Shown here: in pieces, positions 7,707-15,578 of the stretch
How the letters are laid out: each line of letters begins with the position of its first letter
Position numbering within the stretch: the first letter of the stretch is position 1
Assembly: GCA_013150955.1 (NCBI GenBank)
Contig: JAADJD010000022.1
Coordinates: 1-23,989 of the forward strand
Direction: 5' to 3'
Source: Calditrichota bacterium
GTDB taxonomy: Bacteria > Calditrichota > Calditrichia > RBG-13-44-9 > J042
Length of the DNA stretch: 23,989 nt
Position numbers and translations under genes: made by a program
The notes under the pieces: generated by a model
The model's input: the letters and a program-made list of their open reading frames with translations, nothing else
Database searches by the model: none
What the model was told of the DNA's origin: nothing

Positions 7707-8015
7707 TTCGCCGCTCCTTTTTTGTGATTCAATGGTCATGGGATTTATAAGCAATATATGCAGTCGACAATACGGCCAGGCTGCGGAAATGTTCGCCAAT
7801 TTTTCCAGCGCTCACCGGTTCCGTCCCCCCACCCTTCGTTTTGCCAGAATTTTAACGAACGTCTTATTTTAACCCAAACAATCGAAAATTATTCAAAAAA
7901 AATAACAAAATTTTGTGTTGCTGGAATATTGAGGAGGGAGGGACTTTTAATATCTGGTTGAATTGACCGGGCTTTTGTGTTAGTTTCAAACGATATTGCA
8001 GGCAAAGTGAGAGGG
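7707..8015. other. Divergent intergenic region between the ABC exporter and the amidase
   Basis: This 309-nt AT-rich gap must carry two divergent promoters. On the minus strand TTGTCG (7765-7770) and TATAAA (7744-7749) form a weak pair with a short 15-nt spacer. On the plus strand no good pair stands out; a purine-rich GAGGAGGGAGGGA near 7931 looks like a ribosome site but no start codon follows at a useful distance. No member of the intergenic repeat family is present, apart from a possible short scrap (TTAACCCAAACAAT, near 7868). Confidence 0.4.
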
Positions 8016-9614
8016 ATGAAACGGCGGCATTTTGTTCAATGGCTTCTGGGATGGGGCATGGCACTGGGGGAATTCTTCAGTTTTCCCCGCAAACTCTTTT
8101 CCCGCATACTTCCCCAAAACCAGCTTCCCCGGGGGCACAATCAGATTACCCTGACCCATCCCCGGACCGGTGTGAAGACCCGTTTGCGGGTGGACTGGCA
8201 TTATTCGGTGGCCTATATCAGTGCCCATCAATTTGCCCGGGCTTTGGGGTACCATATTTATTTCAACGAGCAGAAGAGCAAGATGGTGCTATATTTGCCC
8301 GGGAACAAGGTGCTGGTTACCGCGAACAATCCGTTTATTTTGATTGACAATAAAACCTTTCAATTGCCGGTTCCGGCCATCTGGAAAGAGCAGCAAATCT
8401 GGGTACCGCTGGAGCCTTTTCTGGCTGTTCTCAACCGAAATACTAATCTGAATATTGCCTTCGACGCCGGGGATCAGCAGGTTCGCATACAGGAAAAGCA
8501 TTATAACGTCACCGGGATCGAAATATCCACCCGGGCCAACGGAACGGTGATTCGCATCCGCACTTCCAAAAAATACCGGAAAGAGGAAATGACCGCCAGC
8601 ATGCGCTACGGGTGGTTGCATGTGGATCTGTATGGGGCCCGTGCCGATGTGGCGTTACTGAAGCAGACACCCGTGAAGGGCCTGGTGCGGCAGGTAAAGG
8701 CCTTTCAATTTAAGGATTTACTGTCCATTGCGTTTTTATTGCGGGAGGAGCCGTTGTCCCGGGAGCTTTATCAGGATGAATTTTCAGGCGATATTGTGGT
8801 GGTGCTGCGTACCCGGGAGGAGATCCCCGATCCCGCCGAAGAACCGACCACCGGCACCGGAAACGACGCCGCCACCGATGCTGTGGATCCCGTAGATCTG
8901 GAAAAGGAGCGCGAAAAATGGTTGATCGATCGGGTGGTCATCGATCCGGGTCACGGGGGGAAGGATCCCGGGGCCATCGGTGTGGGAAATCTCAAAGAAA
9001 AGGATGTGGTGCTGGATATTGCCCTGCGCCTTGGGCGGTTAATCGAGAAAAAGATGCCCGGCGTGGAGGTGATCTATACCCGGAAGGATGATCGCTTTGT
9101 GGAACTGAAAGAGCGAACCCGTATTGCCAATCGCAAAAAAGGAAAGGTATTTATTAGCATTCATGCCAACTGGAGTCCCAATAAGCGCACCAGCGGATTC
9201 GAAACCTACATTGTGGGTCCGGAAAAGGGTGAACGGGCGGCGGAGGTGGTGCTGAAAGAAAATTCGGTGATTGAATTTGAGGACAATAAGGAAGAATACG
9301 AAGGGATCAACTTCATCCTGGCGCAGATGGCCCAATCCGCTTTCATGCGGCATTCGGAATACCTGGCGTCGCTGGTGCAGGAGGAAATGGAAAAGCGGCT
9401 CCGCAGCCTGAAAATGAAAAGTCGGGGCGTGAAGCAGGGGCCTTTCTGGGTGATGGTGGGGGCAACCATGCCCAGCATTTTAGTCGAAACCGGATTTGTC
9501 AGCAATCCTTACGAGGCCCGTCTGTTGCGCACCAAACGGCATCGGCAAAAAATTGCCGAAGGCATTTTTGCCGGATTGCAACGGTTCAAAAAAGATTACG
9601 AGAGTTCGATTTAA
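8016..9614 (+). CDS. N-acetylmuramoyl-L-alanine amidase (Amidase_3) with AMIN domain and Tat-like signal
   Basis: This periplasmic zinc amidase cleaves the bond between N-acetylmuramic acid and L-alanine in peptidoglycan. The 532-residue product begins MKRRHFVQWLLGWGMALGEF, a twin-arginine-type signal. A copper-amine-oxidase-N-like region follows (about 50-150), then an AMIN-like domain (about 165-265), a linker rich in D, E, P and T (270-295) and the catalytic domain (305-525). Zinc ligands are H313 (DPGHGG), E328 (LKEKD) and H383 (SIHAN), with the catalytic glutamate E491 in VETGFVSN. The start at 8016 was preferred to a GTG at 7977 because it places the signal at the N-terminus. It has GAGAGGG directly upstream, closer than usual. 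The glutamate racemase gene follows after 3 nt, so the two are probably co-transcribed. Confidence 0.93.
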   Translation: MKRRHFVQWLLGWGMALGEFFSFPRKLFSRILPQNQLPRGHNQITLTHPRTGVKTRLRVDWHYSVAYISAHQFARALGYHIYFNEQKSKMVLYLPGNKVLVTANNPFILIDNKTFQLPVPAIWKEQQIWVPLEPFLAVLNRNTNLNIAFDAGDQQVRIQEKHYNVTGIEISTRANGTVIRIRTSKKYRKEEMTASMRYGWLHVDLYGARADVALLKQTPVKGLVRQVKAFQFKDLLSIAFLLREEPLSRELYQDEFSGDIVVVLRTREEIPDPAEEPTTGTGNDAATDAVDPVDLEKEREKWLIDRVVIDPGHGGKDPGAIGVGNLKEKDVVLDIALRLGRLIEKKMPGVEVIYTRKDDRFVELKERTRIANRKKGKVFISIHANWSPNKRTSGFETYIVGPEKGERAAEVVLKENSVIEFEDNKEEYEGINFILAQMAQSAFMRHSEYLASLVQEEMEKRLRSLKMKSRGVKQGPFWVMVGATMPSILVETGFVSNPYEARLLRTKRHRQKIAEGIFAGLQRFKKDYESSI

Positions 9615-9617
9615 TCC

Positions 9618-10517
9618 ATGCAGAATCCGCAATCCACAAACGGGATGGATCCTCGCCCCATCGGGGTTTTTGATTCCGGTGTGGGTGGGCTCACGGTGGT
9701 CAAACAGCTCATGTCCCTGTTACCGGAGGAACGCATCATTTACTTTGGTGACACCGCCCGCATTCCGTACGGCACCAAATCGGAGGAAACCATAGTCCGT
9801 TTTGCACTGGAGAATTCCGTTTTTTTGCTGGAGAAGCAGGTGAAGATTATTGTGGTGGCCTGCAATACGGCGTCGGCCATTGCCCTGGATCGCCTCCAGC
9901 AGGTGTTTTCGCTGCCGGTGGTGGGGGTGATTGCACCCGGTGCACAGGCGGCCCTGGAACAAACGCGGAATGGGCGAATCGGGGTGATCGGTACCGCCTC
10001 GACCATTCGTAGCAATGCTTATGTTAAAGCCTTAAAGGCCCTGGATGCGCGGGTTAAGATTTTCACCCGGCCCTGCCCCCTTTTTGTGCCCCTGGTGGAA
10101 GAAGGCTGGATTGAGGATGAGGCCACTTATCTGATCGCCCGCCGTTATCTCCGCCCCCTGATGGACAATGGTATCGATACCCTGATCCTGGGCTGCACTC
10201 ATTATCCGCTGTTGAAATCCGTATTGCAGCAGGTGCTGGGGGAATCGGTGGTGCTGATCGATTCGGGCATCGAAACCGCGCGGCATGTGGAGGGCATCTT
10301 GAAAGAACGGGGATTGCGCGCACCAGTGGGACAAAAACCGGAACATTATTTTTACTTGAGCGATTTACCTTATAAATTTCAGGAGATTGGCGAGCGGTTT
10401 CTGGAACGGAGCCTGCCTCATGTAGAAACCGTCAATTTCGAGGCGTTTGTTTCTGGAAAGGGCAGGTCCTTCTGGGAGCGATTTGAAAGGGTGGTTGAAT
10501 CGACCCCGGTAAAATAG
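9618..10517 (+). CDS. murI: Glutamate racemase
   Basis: This enzyme supplies D-glutamate for peptidoglycan by cofactor-free racemisation using two cysteines. Both are present: C82 in VACNTAS and C193 in LGCTHYPLL. The substrate-binding IGVFDSGVGG (15-24) and YFGDTARIPYG (42-52) motifs are intact, and the length (299 residues) is slightly above the family norm because of about 12 extra N-terminal residues. The ATG at 9618 lies 3 nt after the amidase stop with no good ribosome site of its own, which fits coupling to upstream translation. An in-frame ATG at 9645, preceded by ACGGG, is an alternative that would give the usual family N-terminus. Confidence 0.95.
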   Translation: MQNPQSTNGMDPRPIGVFDSGVGGLTVVKQLMSLLPEERIIYFGDTARIPYGTKSEETIVRFALENSVFLLEKQVKIIVVACNTASAIALDRLQQVFSLPVVGVIAPGAQAALEQTRNGRIGVIGTASTIRSNAYVKALKALDARVKIFTRPCPLFVPLVEEGWIEDEATYLIARRYLRPLMDNGIDTLILGCTHYPLLKSVLQQVLGESVVLIDSGIETARHVEGILKERGLRAPVGQKPEHYFYLSDLPYKFQEIGERFLERSLPHVETVNFEAFVSGKGRSFWERFERVVESTPVK

Positions 10518-10633
10518 GGAAGAGAAGGTTTGCGGGTTGGCCAGATGCGGCCGAATAATCGGATCACCGGTTTATTCATGGGAAAGGCCGGGGGGCGGGA
10601 GTGCCCGAAAAACAGGAAAATTCCGGAGGAACA

Positions 10634-11590
10634 ATGAGAAGCGTTTTGCAAGTGGCGATATTGGTGATGTTGTTTTTTCCTGGCTGGAGCTGGGGACAAT
10701 CGGCAGGGACAACCAGTTTTAATTTTCTGAAGAATCAATACAGTGCGCGGGGGGCAGCACTGGCCGGAAACCTGGTTGCGGTAAAAGGGGACCTGAACAC
10801 CCTGATGTACAATCCGGCAGGACTCACCGGTTTGCCTAAAACGCAGTGGATGCTGGGCTACGTGGATCATTTACTGGATTTTCAGGGAGGCCAGCTGGCT
10901 TACGGGCGGGTGGTCCCACGCTGGGGGACACTGGGGGTCTGGCTGGTGTACTTTAATTATGGCCGTTTCGAGGAAACGGACGTTTTTGGAGAACCCACGG
11001 GAAAGGAATTTGGAGCTTCGGAGATGGCCCTGGGGGTCACCCTGTCCAATGTGCTGGGGCCGAATTTTGATTATGGTGTGAGCGTTAAGTGGATTTATTC
11101 TGCCCTGGATGTGTACACCGCCTCTGCACTGGCCATCGATGCCGGATTAATTTACACCCATCCCGGAATCGAAGGATTGCGGATTGGGCTGTCCGTGTCC
11201 AATGTGGGGATCATGCTGGACAAATACACCACGGTCAAGGAAAGCATGCCCATTTTGATCCGTGTGGGATTTGCCAAGCGACTGGCCCATCTGCCCTTAC
11301 TCTTTACCGCTTCTTTAAACGATCTCACCCGCAGTGATGGCGGGCCGCTGTGGAACCGGTTAAAGCGGTTTTCCGTGGGCGGCGAATTTGATGTCAGCCA
11401 GGTCATCAAATTGCGGTTTGGGTATCAGAATGACGTCAATCAGAATGTTAAGCCGCTGGGCGGGCGCAATTTTGCCGGGGTTACCGCGGGATTGGGAATC
11501 GTGTGGCGAGGGTTCCGGCTGGACTACGGCTATTCATCCTGGGGAGACCTGGGTTCTCAGAATCGGTTGACGGTCACCGGCACGTTTTAA
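10634..11590 (+). CDS. PorV/PorQ family outer-membrane protein
   Basis: The 318-residue product has a cleavable signal peptide (MRSVLQVAILVMLFFPGWSWG, cleavage near residue 21-23). The PorV/PorQ opening follows: FLKNQYSARGAALAGNLVAVKGDLNTLMYNPAGLTGL, split by the recognisable SARGAALAG and NPAGL motifs. The rest is a run of amphipathic beta-strands ending in an aromatic residue (VTGTF), as expected of a FadL-like outer-membrane barrel. In Bacteroidetes, PorV serves the type IX secretion system, but broader FCB bacteria carry many paralogues of unknown role and no other T9SS gene is visible. GGAGGA 4 nt before the ATG at 10634 decides the start against an upstream GTG at 10601. A 116-nt gap after murI contains a weak promoter-like pair, so it may be the third gene of the operon or separate. 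Its stop codon is the first bases of repeat locus 4. Confidence 0.88.
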   Translation: MRSVLQVAILVMLFFPGWSWGQSAGTTSFNFLKNQYSARGAALAGNLVAVKGDLNTLMYNPAGLTGLPKTQWMLGYVDHLLDFQGGQLAYGRVVPRWGTLGVWLVYFNYGRFEETDVFGEPTGKEFGASEMALGVTLSNVLGPNFDYGVSVKWIYSALDVYTASALAIDAGLIYTHPGIEGLRIGLSVSNVGIMLDKYTTVKESMPILIRVGFAKRLAHLPLLFTASLNDLTRSDGGPLWNRLKRFSVGGEFDVSQVIKLRFGYQNDVNQNVKPLGGRNFAGVTAGLGIVWRGFRLDYGYSSWGDLGSQNRLTVTGTF

Positions 11591-11748
11591 CCCAGATTAT
11601 TCATGAGCCACGAATTCCACGAATGAACACAAATAAAATGCTTTGGATTATTTCTGGATTGAAAATGTGTTTCGGGGTTTATTCGCGATATTGTGGATAT
11701 TTTTCGTTTCATTTGCGGGATTTGCGGTTTCATGTATGATTTGGGATT
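11588..11748 (+). repeat. Intergenic ACGAAT repeat, locus 4 (single full copy, forward)
   Basis: This is the cleanest isolated copy, about 160 nt: TAACCCAGATTATTCATGAG, CCACGAATTCCACGAATG, CACAAATAAAA, core TTTCTGGATTGAAAATGTG, GTTTATTCGCG, then TTTCATTTGCGGGATTTGCGG and TATGATTTGGG. The TAA at its first position is the stop codon of the upstream PorV/PorQ-like gene. The next gene starts about 90 nt after the element, and that remaining stretch must hold its promoter. Confidence 0.9.
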
Positions 11749-11839
11749 ATTACATGAAACAGACGAAATAGGGAATCCCCTTCGCCAGAATGACAAATTT
11801 TTGTAGATTCCATCTAAAAATGAGCGGGGAGAAAATCCG

Positions 11840-12793
11840 ATGTTGAAAATCACCGATGTTCCCGGAATCGAAGTCGGGCACGCCACCCATCCCACCGAAG
11901 CAACCGGCTGTACAGTGGTGCTGTGTCGCCAGGGAGCCGTGGCGGGTGTGGACGTACGCGGATCTGCTCCGGGCACCCGGGAAACGGATTTATTGCGTCC
12001 CGGCTTTCTGATTCAAAAGATTCATGCGCTGGTATTAACCGGTGGCAGCGCTTTTGGTCTGCGCACGGCGGATGGGGTCATGCAGTACCTCTGGGAACAT
12101 CGGATTGGGTACAATGCCCGGGGCATTATTGTGCCCATTGTTCCCGCAGCAGTAATTTTCGATCTCCGCCCCAATCGAGATCCCCGGTTCCCGGATGCAC
12201 AGATGGGTTATCAGGCCTGTGAGACGGCTGGTCAAACCACTCCCGAGGGGCTGGTGGGAGCGGGTCGCGGCGCCACCGTGGGAAAAATTCTGGGCCCGGA
12301 GAATGCCATGGCTGGTGGACTGGGGAGCGCCGCAACCGAATTACCCGGCGGCGTTCGGGTGGGCGCCCTGGCTGTGGTCAATTCCCTGGGCGACATCGTG
12401 GATCCCGGTAGCGGGGCAATCGTTGCCGGTGCACGGGAACCCGACGGTAGCGGCTTTGCCGATACCCTGCGCTGCATGAAGGAAGGACGTCTGGGATCGC
12501 CCCTTACCGCCACCAACACCACCCTCGCCGTGGTGGCAACCAACGCGCGCTTGACCAAAGAACAGGTCAACAAACTGGCCCAAATGGCCCAGAATGGCAT
12601 TGCCCGCGTTACCCGGCCCGCCCACACCATGTACGATGGCGACGTGGTGTTTGCCTTGAGTACCGGAGAGGAAACCGCGGACATCAATCTGCTGGGCGAG
12701 GTTGCGGCGCAAATGGTCAGCGAAGCCATCCTGCGGGCCGTTACCCTGAGCAACGCCTCCAGCACCGGATCGGAATTGACAAATTTGGAATAA
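11840..12793 (+). CDS. P1 family (S58, DmpA-like) self-cleaving aminopeptidase
   Basis: Members are Ntn-type hydrolases that cut themselves into two chains and release N-terminal residues from peptides, some favouring D- or beta-amino acids. The 317-residue product opens with ITDVPGIEVGHAT and has the family segments LVLTGGSAFGL (64-74), GLVGAGRGATVGK (137-149), VGALAVVNSLGDI and a late THTMYDGD-like AHTMYDGDVVFAL. The predicted self-cleavage site is in ATNTTLAVVATNA (224-236), so the nucleophile would be T227, where DmpA itself has serine. No signal peptide is seen, implying a cytoplasmic enzyme. GGGGAG lies about 8 nt before the ATG. The gene stands alone between two repeat loci, and its TAA stop is the first bases of locus 5. 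Confidence 0.92.
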   Translation: MLKITDVPGIEVGHATHPTEATGCTVVLCRQGAVAGVDVRGSAPGTRETDLLRPGFLIQKIHALVLTGGSAFGLRTADGVMQYLWEHRIGYNARGIIVPIVPAAVIFDLRPNRDPRFPDAQMGYQACETAGQTTPEGLVGAGRGATVGKILGPENAMAGGLGSAATELPGGVRVGALAVVNSLGDIVDPGSGAIVAGAREPDGSGFADTLRCMKEGRLGSPLTATNTTLAVVATNARLTKEQVNKLAQMAQNGIARVTRPAHTMYDGDVVFALSTGEETADINLLGEVAAQMVSEAILRAVTLSNASSTGSELTNLE

Positions 12794-13036
12794 ACCCACG
12801 TGATGCATTAAACCCAGATTATTGATTATCCTACGAATTACACGGATTAACACCGATAAAATAATAAACCCAAATTATGATTTAGACCACGAATTGAACG
12901 AATTAACGCAAATAAAAACAATAAAATCCATTGAATTAGATCTGGATGAAAATTCATTTCGAGGTTTATTCGTGATTTTATTGATATATTTTTGGGTTCA
13001 TTCGCGTGATTCGTGGTTTGACGTACTGTTTGGGTT
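12791..13036 (+). repeat. Intergenic ACGAAT repeat, locus 5 (partial plus full copy, forward)
   Basis: A partial copy (12791 to about 12864) starts with TAAACCCACGTGATGC, whose TAA is the stop codon of the peptidase gene, and keeps only the left arm (CCTACGAATTACACGGATTA). A complete copy follows (about 12866-13036), with CCACGAATTGAACGAATTA, the core GATCTGGATGAAAATT, GTTTATTCGTG, then TTCATTCGCGTGATTCGTGG and a closing TTTGGGTT. The complete copy contains an open frame discussed in the findings. Confidence 0.9.
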
Positions 13037-13205
13037 AAATGCACTTGCCGGTTGAAAATGCTTTCCTTTTTTCATAGCTTAGTCGATCTTGAAAACATTT
13101 CGTGCCGTGCCACAGGCGTTGGTCGGAAGCACATAAGGCACCGTCGCAACGTTTGCCCGGCGCGGGCATCCAATGAAGTGAATAAATTGTACGGGATGAA
13201 TACCA
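13037..13205. other. Leader region upstream of the fused E1 gene
   Basis: This 169-nt non-repeat stretch separates repeat locus 5 from the E1 gene. A weak promoter-like pair is TTGAAA (13052-13057) and TAGCTT (13075-13080), spaced by 17 nt, which would leave a leader of about 120 nt. Two adjacent GTGCC words (13102-13111) could pair with GGCAC (13137-13141). I recognise no riboswitch or tRNA. Confidence 0.3.
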
Positions 13206-15206
13206 ATGGCCATTCGCATAGATCGGAAACACCAGGTGGAGCTGGAAGCCTCCCGGCTTCTGGAGTTGTATTATTATCTCCTGCTGCCCCGCCGCATTGA
13301 AGAACGCATGTTAAAACTGTTACGGCAGGGGAAAATCGGGAAGTGGTTTTCTGGAATCGGGCAGGAGGCCATTGCCGTGGGGGCCACCTTTGCCCTGCAA
13401 TCCACCGATGTGATTCTTCCCATGCATCGCAATCTGGGAGTGTTTACCACCCGGGGGGTGGATTTAAAACGCCTTTTCCGCCAGTTACTGGGACGGGAAG
13501 GGGGATTTACCCGTGGACGCGATCGCACGTTTCATTTTGGGGTGCCCGGGCACCATATTATCGGGATGATTTCGCATCTGGCAGCCATGTTGCCGGTGGC
13601 CGATGGATTTGCCCTGGCCTTTCAACTGCGGGGGGAAAATCGCGTGGCCTTAGCGTTTACCGGCGAAGGGGCCACCAGCGAGGGCGATTTCCACGAAGCG
13701 CTGAATTTGGCCGCCGTCTGGAAATTACCGGTGATTTTTCTGATAGAGAACAACGGGTATGGATTATCCACGCCCACACACGAACAGTTTGCCTGCGAGC
13801 GGCTGGCCGATCGGGGTGTGGGCTATGGTATGCCGGGCGTTCAAATCGATGGTAATGATGTGCTGACGGTTTACCGAACCATTCGGGAAGCGGCAGAGCG
13901 GGCCCGAAGGGGAGAAGGTCCCACGCTTATCGAAGCCATGACCTTCCGTATGCGGGGTCACGAGGAGGCCTCCGGCACCAAATACGTTCCCCCCGAGCTG
14001 TTCGACATCTGGGCGAAAAAAGACCCCATCGATCGTTTTGAGCGCTGGCTGCAGGAGCAGGGAATCTTACAGGACACTCACAAGCAGGAAATCGAAAAAC
14101 GAATTGCTCACCAGATCGATACGGCTTTGAAAGATGCCCTGGACGCTCCCATGCCCCGCAGTCATCCAGAAGCCGAACTGGCCGACGTATACGCGCCCTC
14201 CCGGGTTGCGATTCACATCCCCCGTTCTCCCGGGGAAACCCGCCGTTACATCGATGCCATCAGCGAAGCCCTGTGGCAAAAGATGGAAGCCGATGAAAGC
14301 GTTCTGCTGATGGGGCAGGACATTGCCGAATACGGTGGGGTGTTCAAAGTAACCGAGGGGTTTGTGCAGCGCTTTGGAAAGGCCCGGATACGCAATACGC
14401 CCATCATTGAATCCGGTGCCGTGGGTGCGGCCCTGGGACTGGCGCTGGAGGGATTCAAACCGGTGGTGGAAATGCAGTTTGCCGATTTCGTGAGCTGTGC
14501 GTTCAATCAAATTGTCAACAATCTGGCGAAAACCCATTACCGCTGGGGTGCAGCGGTTAACGTAACCATCCGATTGCCTTACGGAGGTGGGGTCAGTGGC
14601 GGGCCGTTTCATTCGCAAAGTCCGGAGGCCTGGTTCTTTCACGTGCCAGGGCTCAAACTGGTGGCTCCGGCCACACCCTTCGATGCAAAAGGACTGCTGA
14701 TGGCGGCCATCGACGATCCCAATCCCGTCCTCTATTTTGAACACAAATTCCTGTACCGCAGCTTGAAGGGGGACGTCCCCCGGGAACCCTACGCTGTGGA
14801 GATTGGACGGGCAAAGGTGGTACGGAAGGGCACGGACCTGACCATCATCACGTACGGTCTGGCCGTGCACTGGGCCCTGGAGATTGCGGAGCAATTTTCT
14901 TCGGAGGGGTTTCGCATCGAGGTGGTGGACTTGCGAACCCTGCTCCCCTGGGACCGCGAGCTGGTATTGGATTCGGTGCGCCGGAACAACAAAGTGCTGG
15001 TTTTGCACGAGGCCAACCTGACCGGAGGGATTGGGGCCGAAATCGCTGCCACCATTGCCGAAGAAGCCTTCGAATTTCTGGATGCACCGGTGCGACGGGT
15101 GGCCTCTCTGGATACGCCCATTCCGGCAAGTGACTGGCTGGAAAAGCAGGTGTACTGGCCCAAAATACGCTTACCGGATGTCGTTCGTCAACTGCTGGCG
15201 TATTGA
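13206..15206 (+). CDS. 2-oxo acid dehydrogenase E1, fused alpha and beta subunits
   Basis: This 666-residue protein joins the alpha and beta chains of a heterotetrameric-type E1 (branched-chain 2-oxo acid or pyruvate dehydrogenase) in one polypeptide. It would decarboxylate a 2-oxo acid with thiamine diphosphate and pass the acyl group to a lipoyl E2. The alpha half (1 to about 335) carries GIGQEAIAVGA, the thiamine-diphosphate and metal motif GEGATSEGDFHEALN through ENN (153-183), and FRMRGHEEASGTKY. The beta half (about 345-666) carries LLMGQDIAEYGGVF, NTPIIESGAVGAALG, MQFADFVSCAFNQIVNN and GPFHSQSPEAWF. Substrate choice cannot be read from these motifs, and no E2 or E3 gene is in the window. 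The ATG at 13206 has no strong ribosome site; homology begins within about 15 residues. Its TGA stop merges into repeat locus 6. Confidence 0.92.
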   Translation: MAIRIDRKHQVELEASRLLELYYYLLLPRRIEERMLKLLRQGKIGKWFSGIGQEAIAVGATFALQSTDVILPMHRNLGVFTTRGVDLKRLFRQLLGREGGFTRGRDRTFHFGVPGHHIIGMISHLAAMLPVADGFALAFQLRGENRVALAFTGEGATSEGDFHEALNLAAVWKLPVIFLIENNGYGLSTPTHEQFACERLADRGVGYGMPGVQIDGNDVLTVYRTIREAAERARRGEGPTLIEAMTFRMRGHEEASGTKYVPPELFDIWAKKDPIDRFERWLQEQGILQDTHKQEIEKRIAHQIDTALKDALDAPMPRSHPEAELADVYAPSRVAIHIPRSPGETRRYIDAISEALWQKMEADESVLLMGQDIAEYGGVFKVTEGFVQRFGKARIRNTPIIESGAVGAALGLALEGFKPVVEMQFADFVSCAFNQIVNNLAKTHYRWGAAVNVTIRLPYGGGVSGGPFHSQSPEAWFFHVPGLKLVAPATPFDAKGLLMAAIDDPNPVLYFEHKFLYRSLKGDVPREPYAVEIGRAKVVRKGTDLTIITYGLAVHWALEIAEQFSSEGFRIEVVDLRTLLPWDRELVLDSVRRNNKVLVLHEANLTGGIGAEIAATIAEEAFEFLDAPVRRVASLDTPIPASDWLEKQVYWPKIRLPDVVRQLLAY

Positions 15207-15535
15207 ATCCAGATGATGCGTTAGACCACGAATGACACGAATTAACACTAATAAAATCTGGATGAAAATAATTCGTTTTGCGGTTTTTTCACGTTTATCC
15301 CAGATTATGTATTAGAACCACGAATTACACGAATGAACACCAATAAAAATAATAGAATGCACTTGATTCTATCTGGATGAAAATGTTTTTCGTGGATATA
15401 TTCGCTATTTTGCTGATATTATTCGAATTCATTAGCGTGATTCGTGGTTTAACTCATTATTTGGGTTTATATTGACATTTTTGGGGTTCATTCGCGTGAT
15501 TTGCGGTTTAATGCACAGTATGGGGTTATTTTGGC
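15204..15535 (+). repeat. Intergenic ACGAAT repeat, locus 6 (partial, full, partial; forward)
   Basis: The block begins at the E1 stop codon (TGAATCCAGATGATGCG). A shortened copy runs to about 15297 and keeps the left arm and a core (TCTGGATGAAAATAATTCG). A full copy follows (about 15298-15466), with CCACGAATTACACGAATG, core TATCTGGATGAAAATG and TTCATTAGCGTGATTCGTGG. A right-end fragment (TTCATTCGCGTGATTTGCGG, about 15467-15535) closes the block. It fills nearly all the gap to the NTPase gene, whose promoter must therefore overlap the repeat or be absent. Confidence 0.9.
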
Positions 15536-15578
15536 AGTGTGAAAGGGATTGTCGGATGGGGATCGATTGTTGACGGAA

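Noticed and set aside
10518-10633. Promoter of the PorV/PorQ-like gene
   Set aside because: TTGCGG and GAATAA at 17-nt spacing match poorly, and the gene may equally be read from the amidase-murI promoter.
12822-13055. Hypothetical protein of 77 codons inside repeat locus 5
   Set aside because: It lies almost wholly within the repeat, has no ribosome site, and the equivalent frame is broken in other copies. It is treated as part of the repeat.
13102-13141. Riboswitch or tRNA upstream of the E1 gene
   Set aside because: Only a 5-bp GTGCC/GGCAC pairing is visible; no T-loop, anticodon arm or known aptamer pattern is present.
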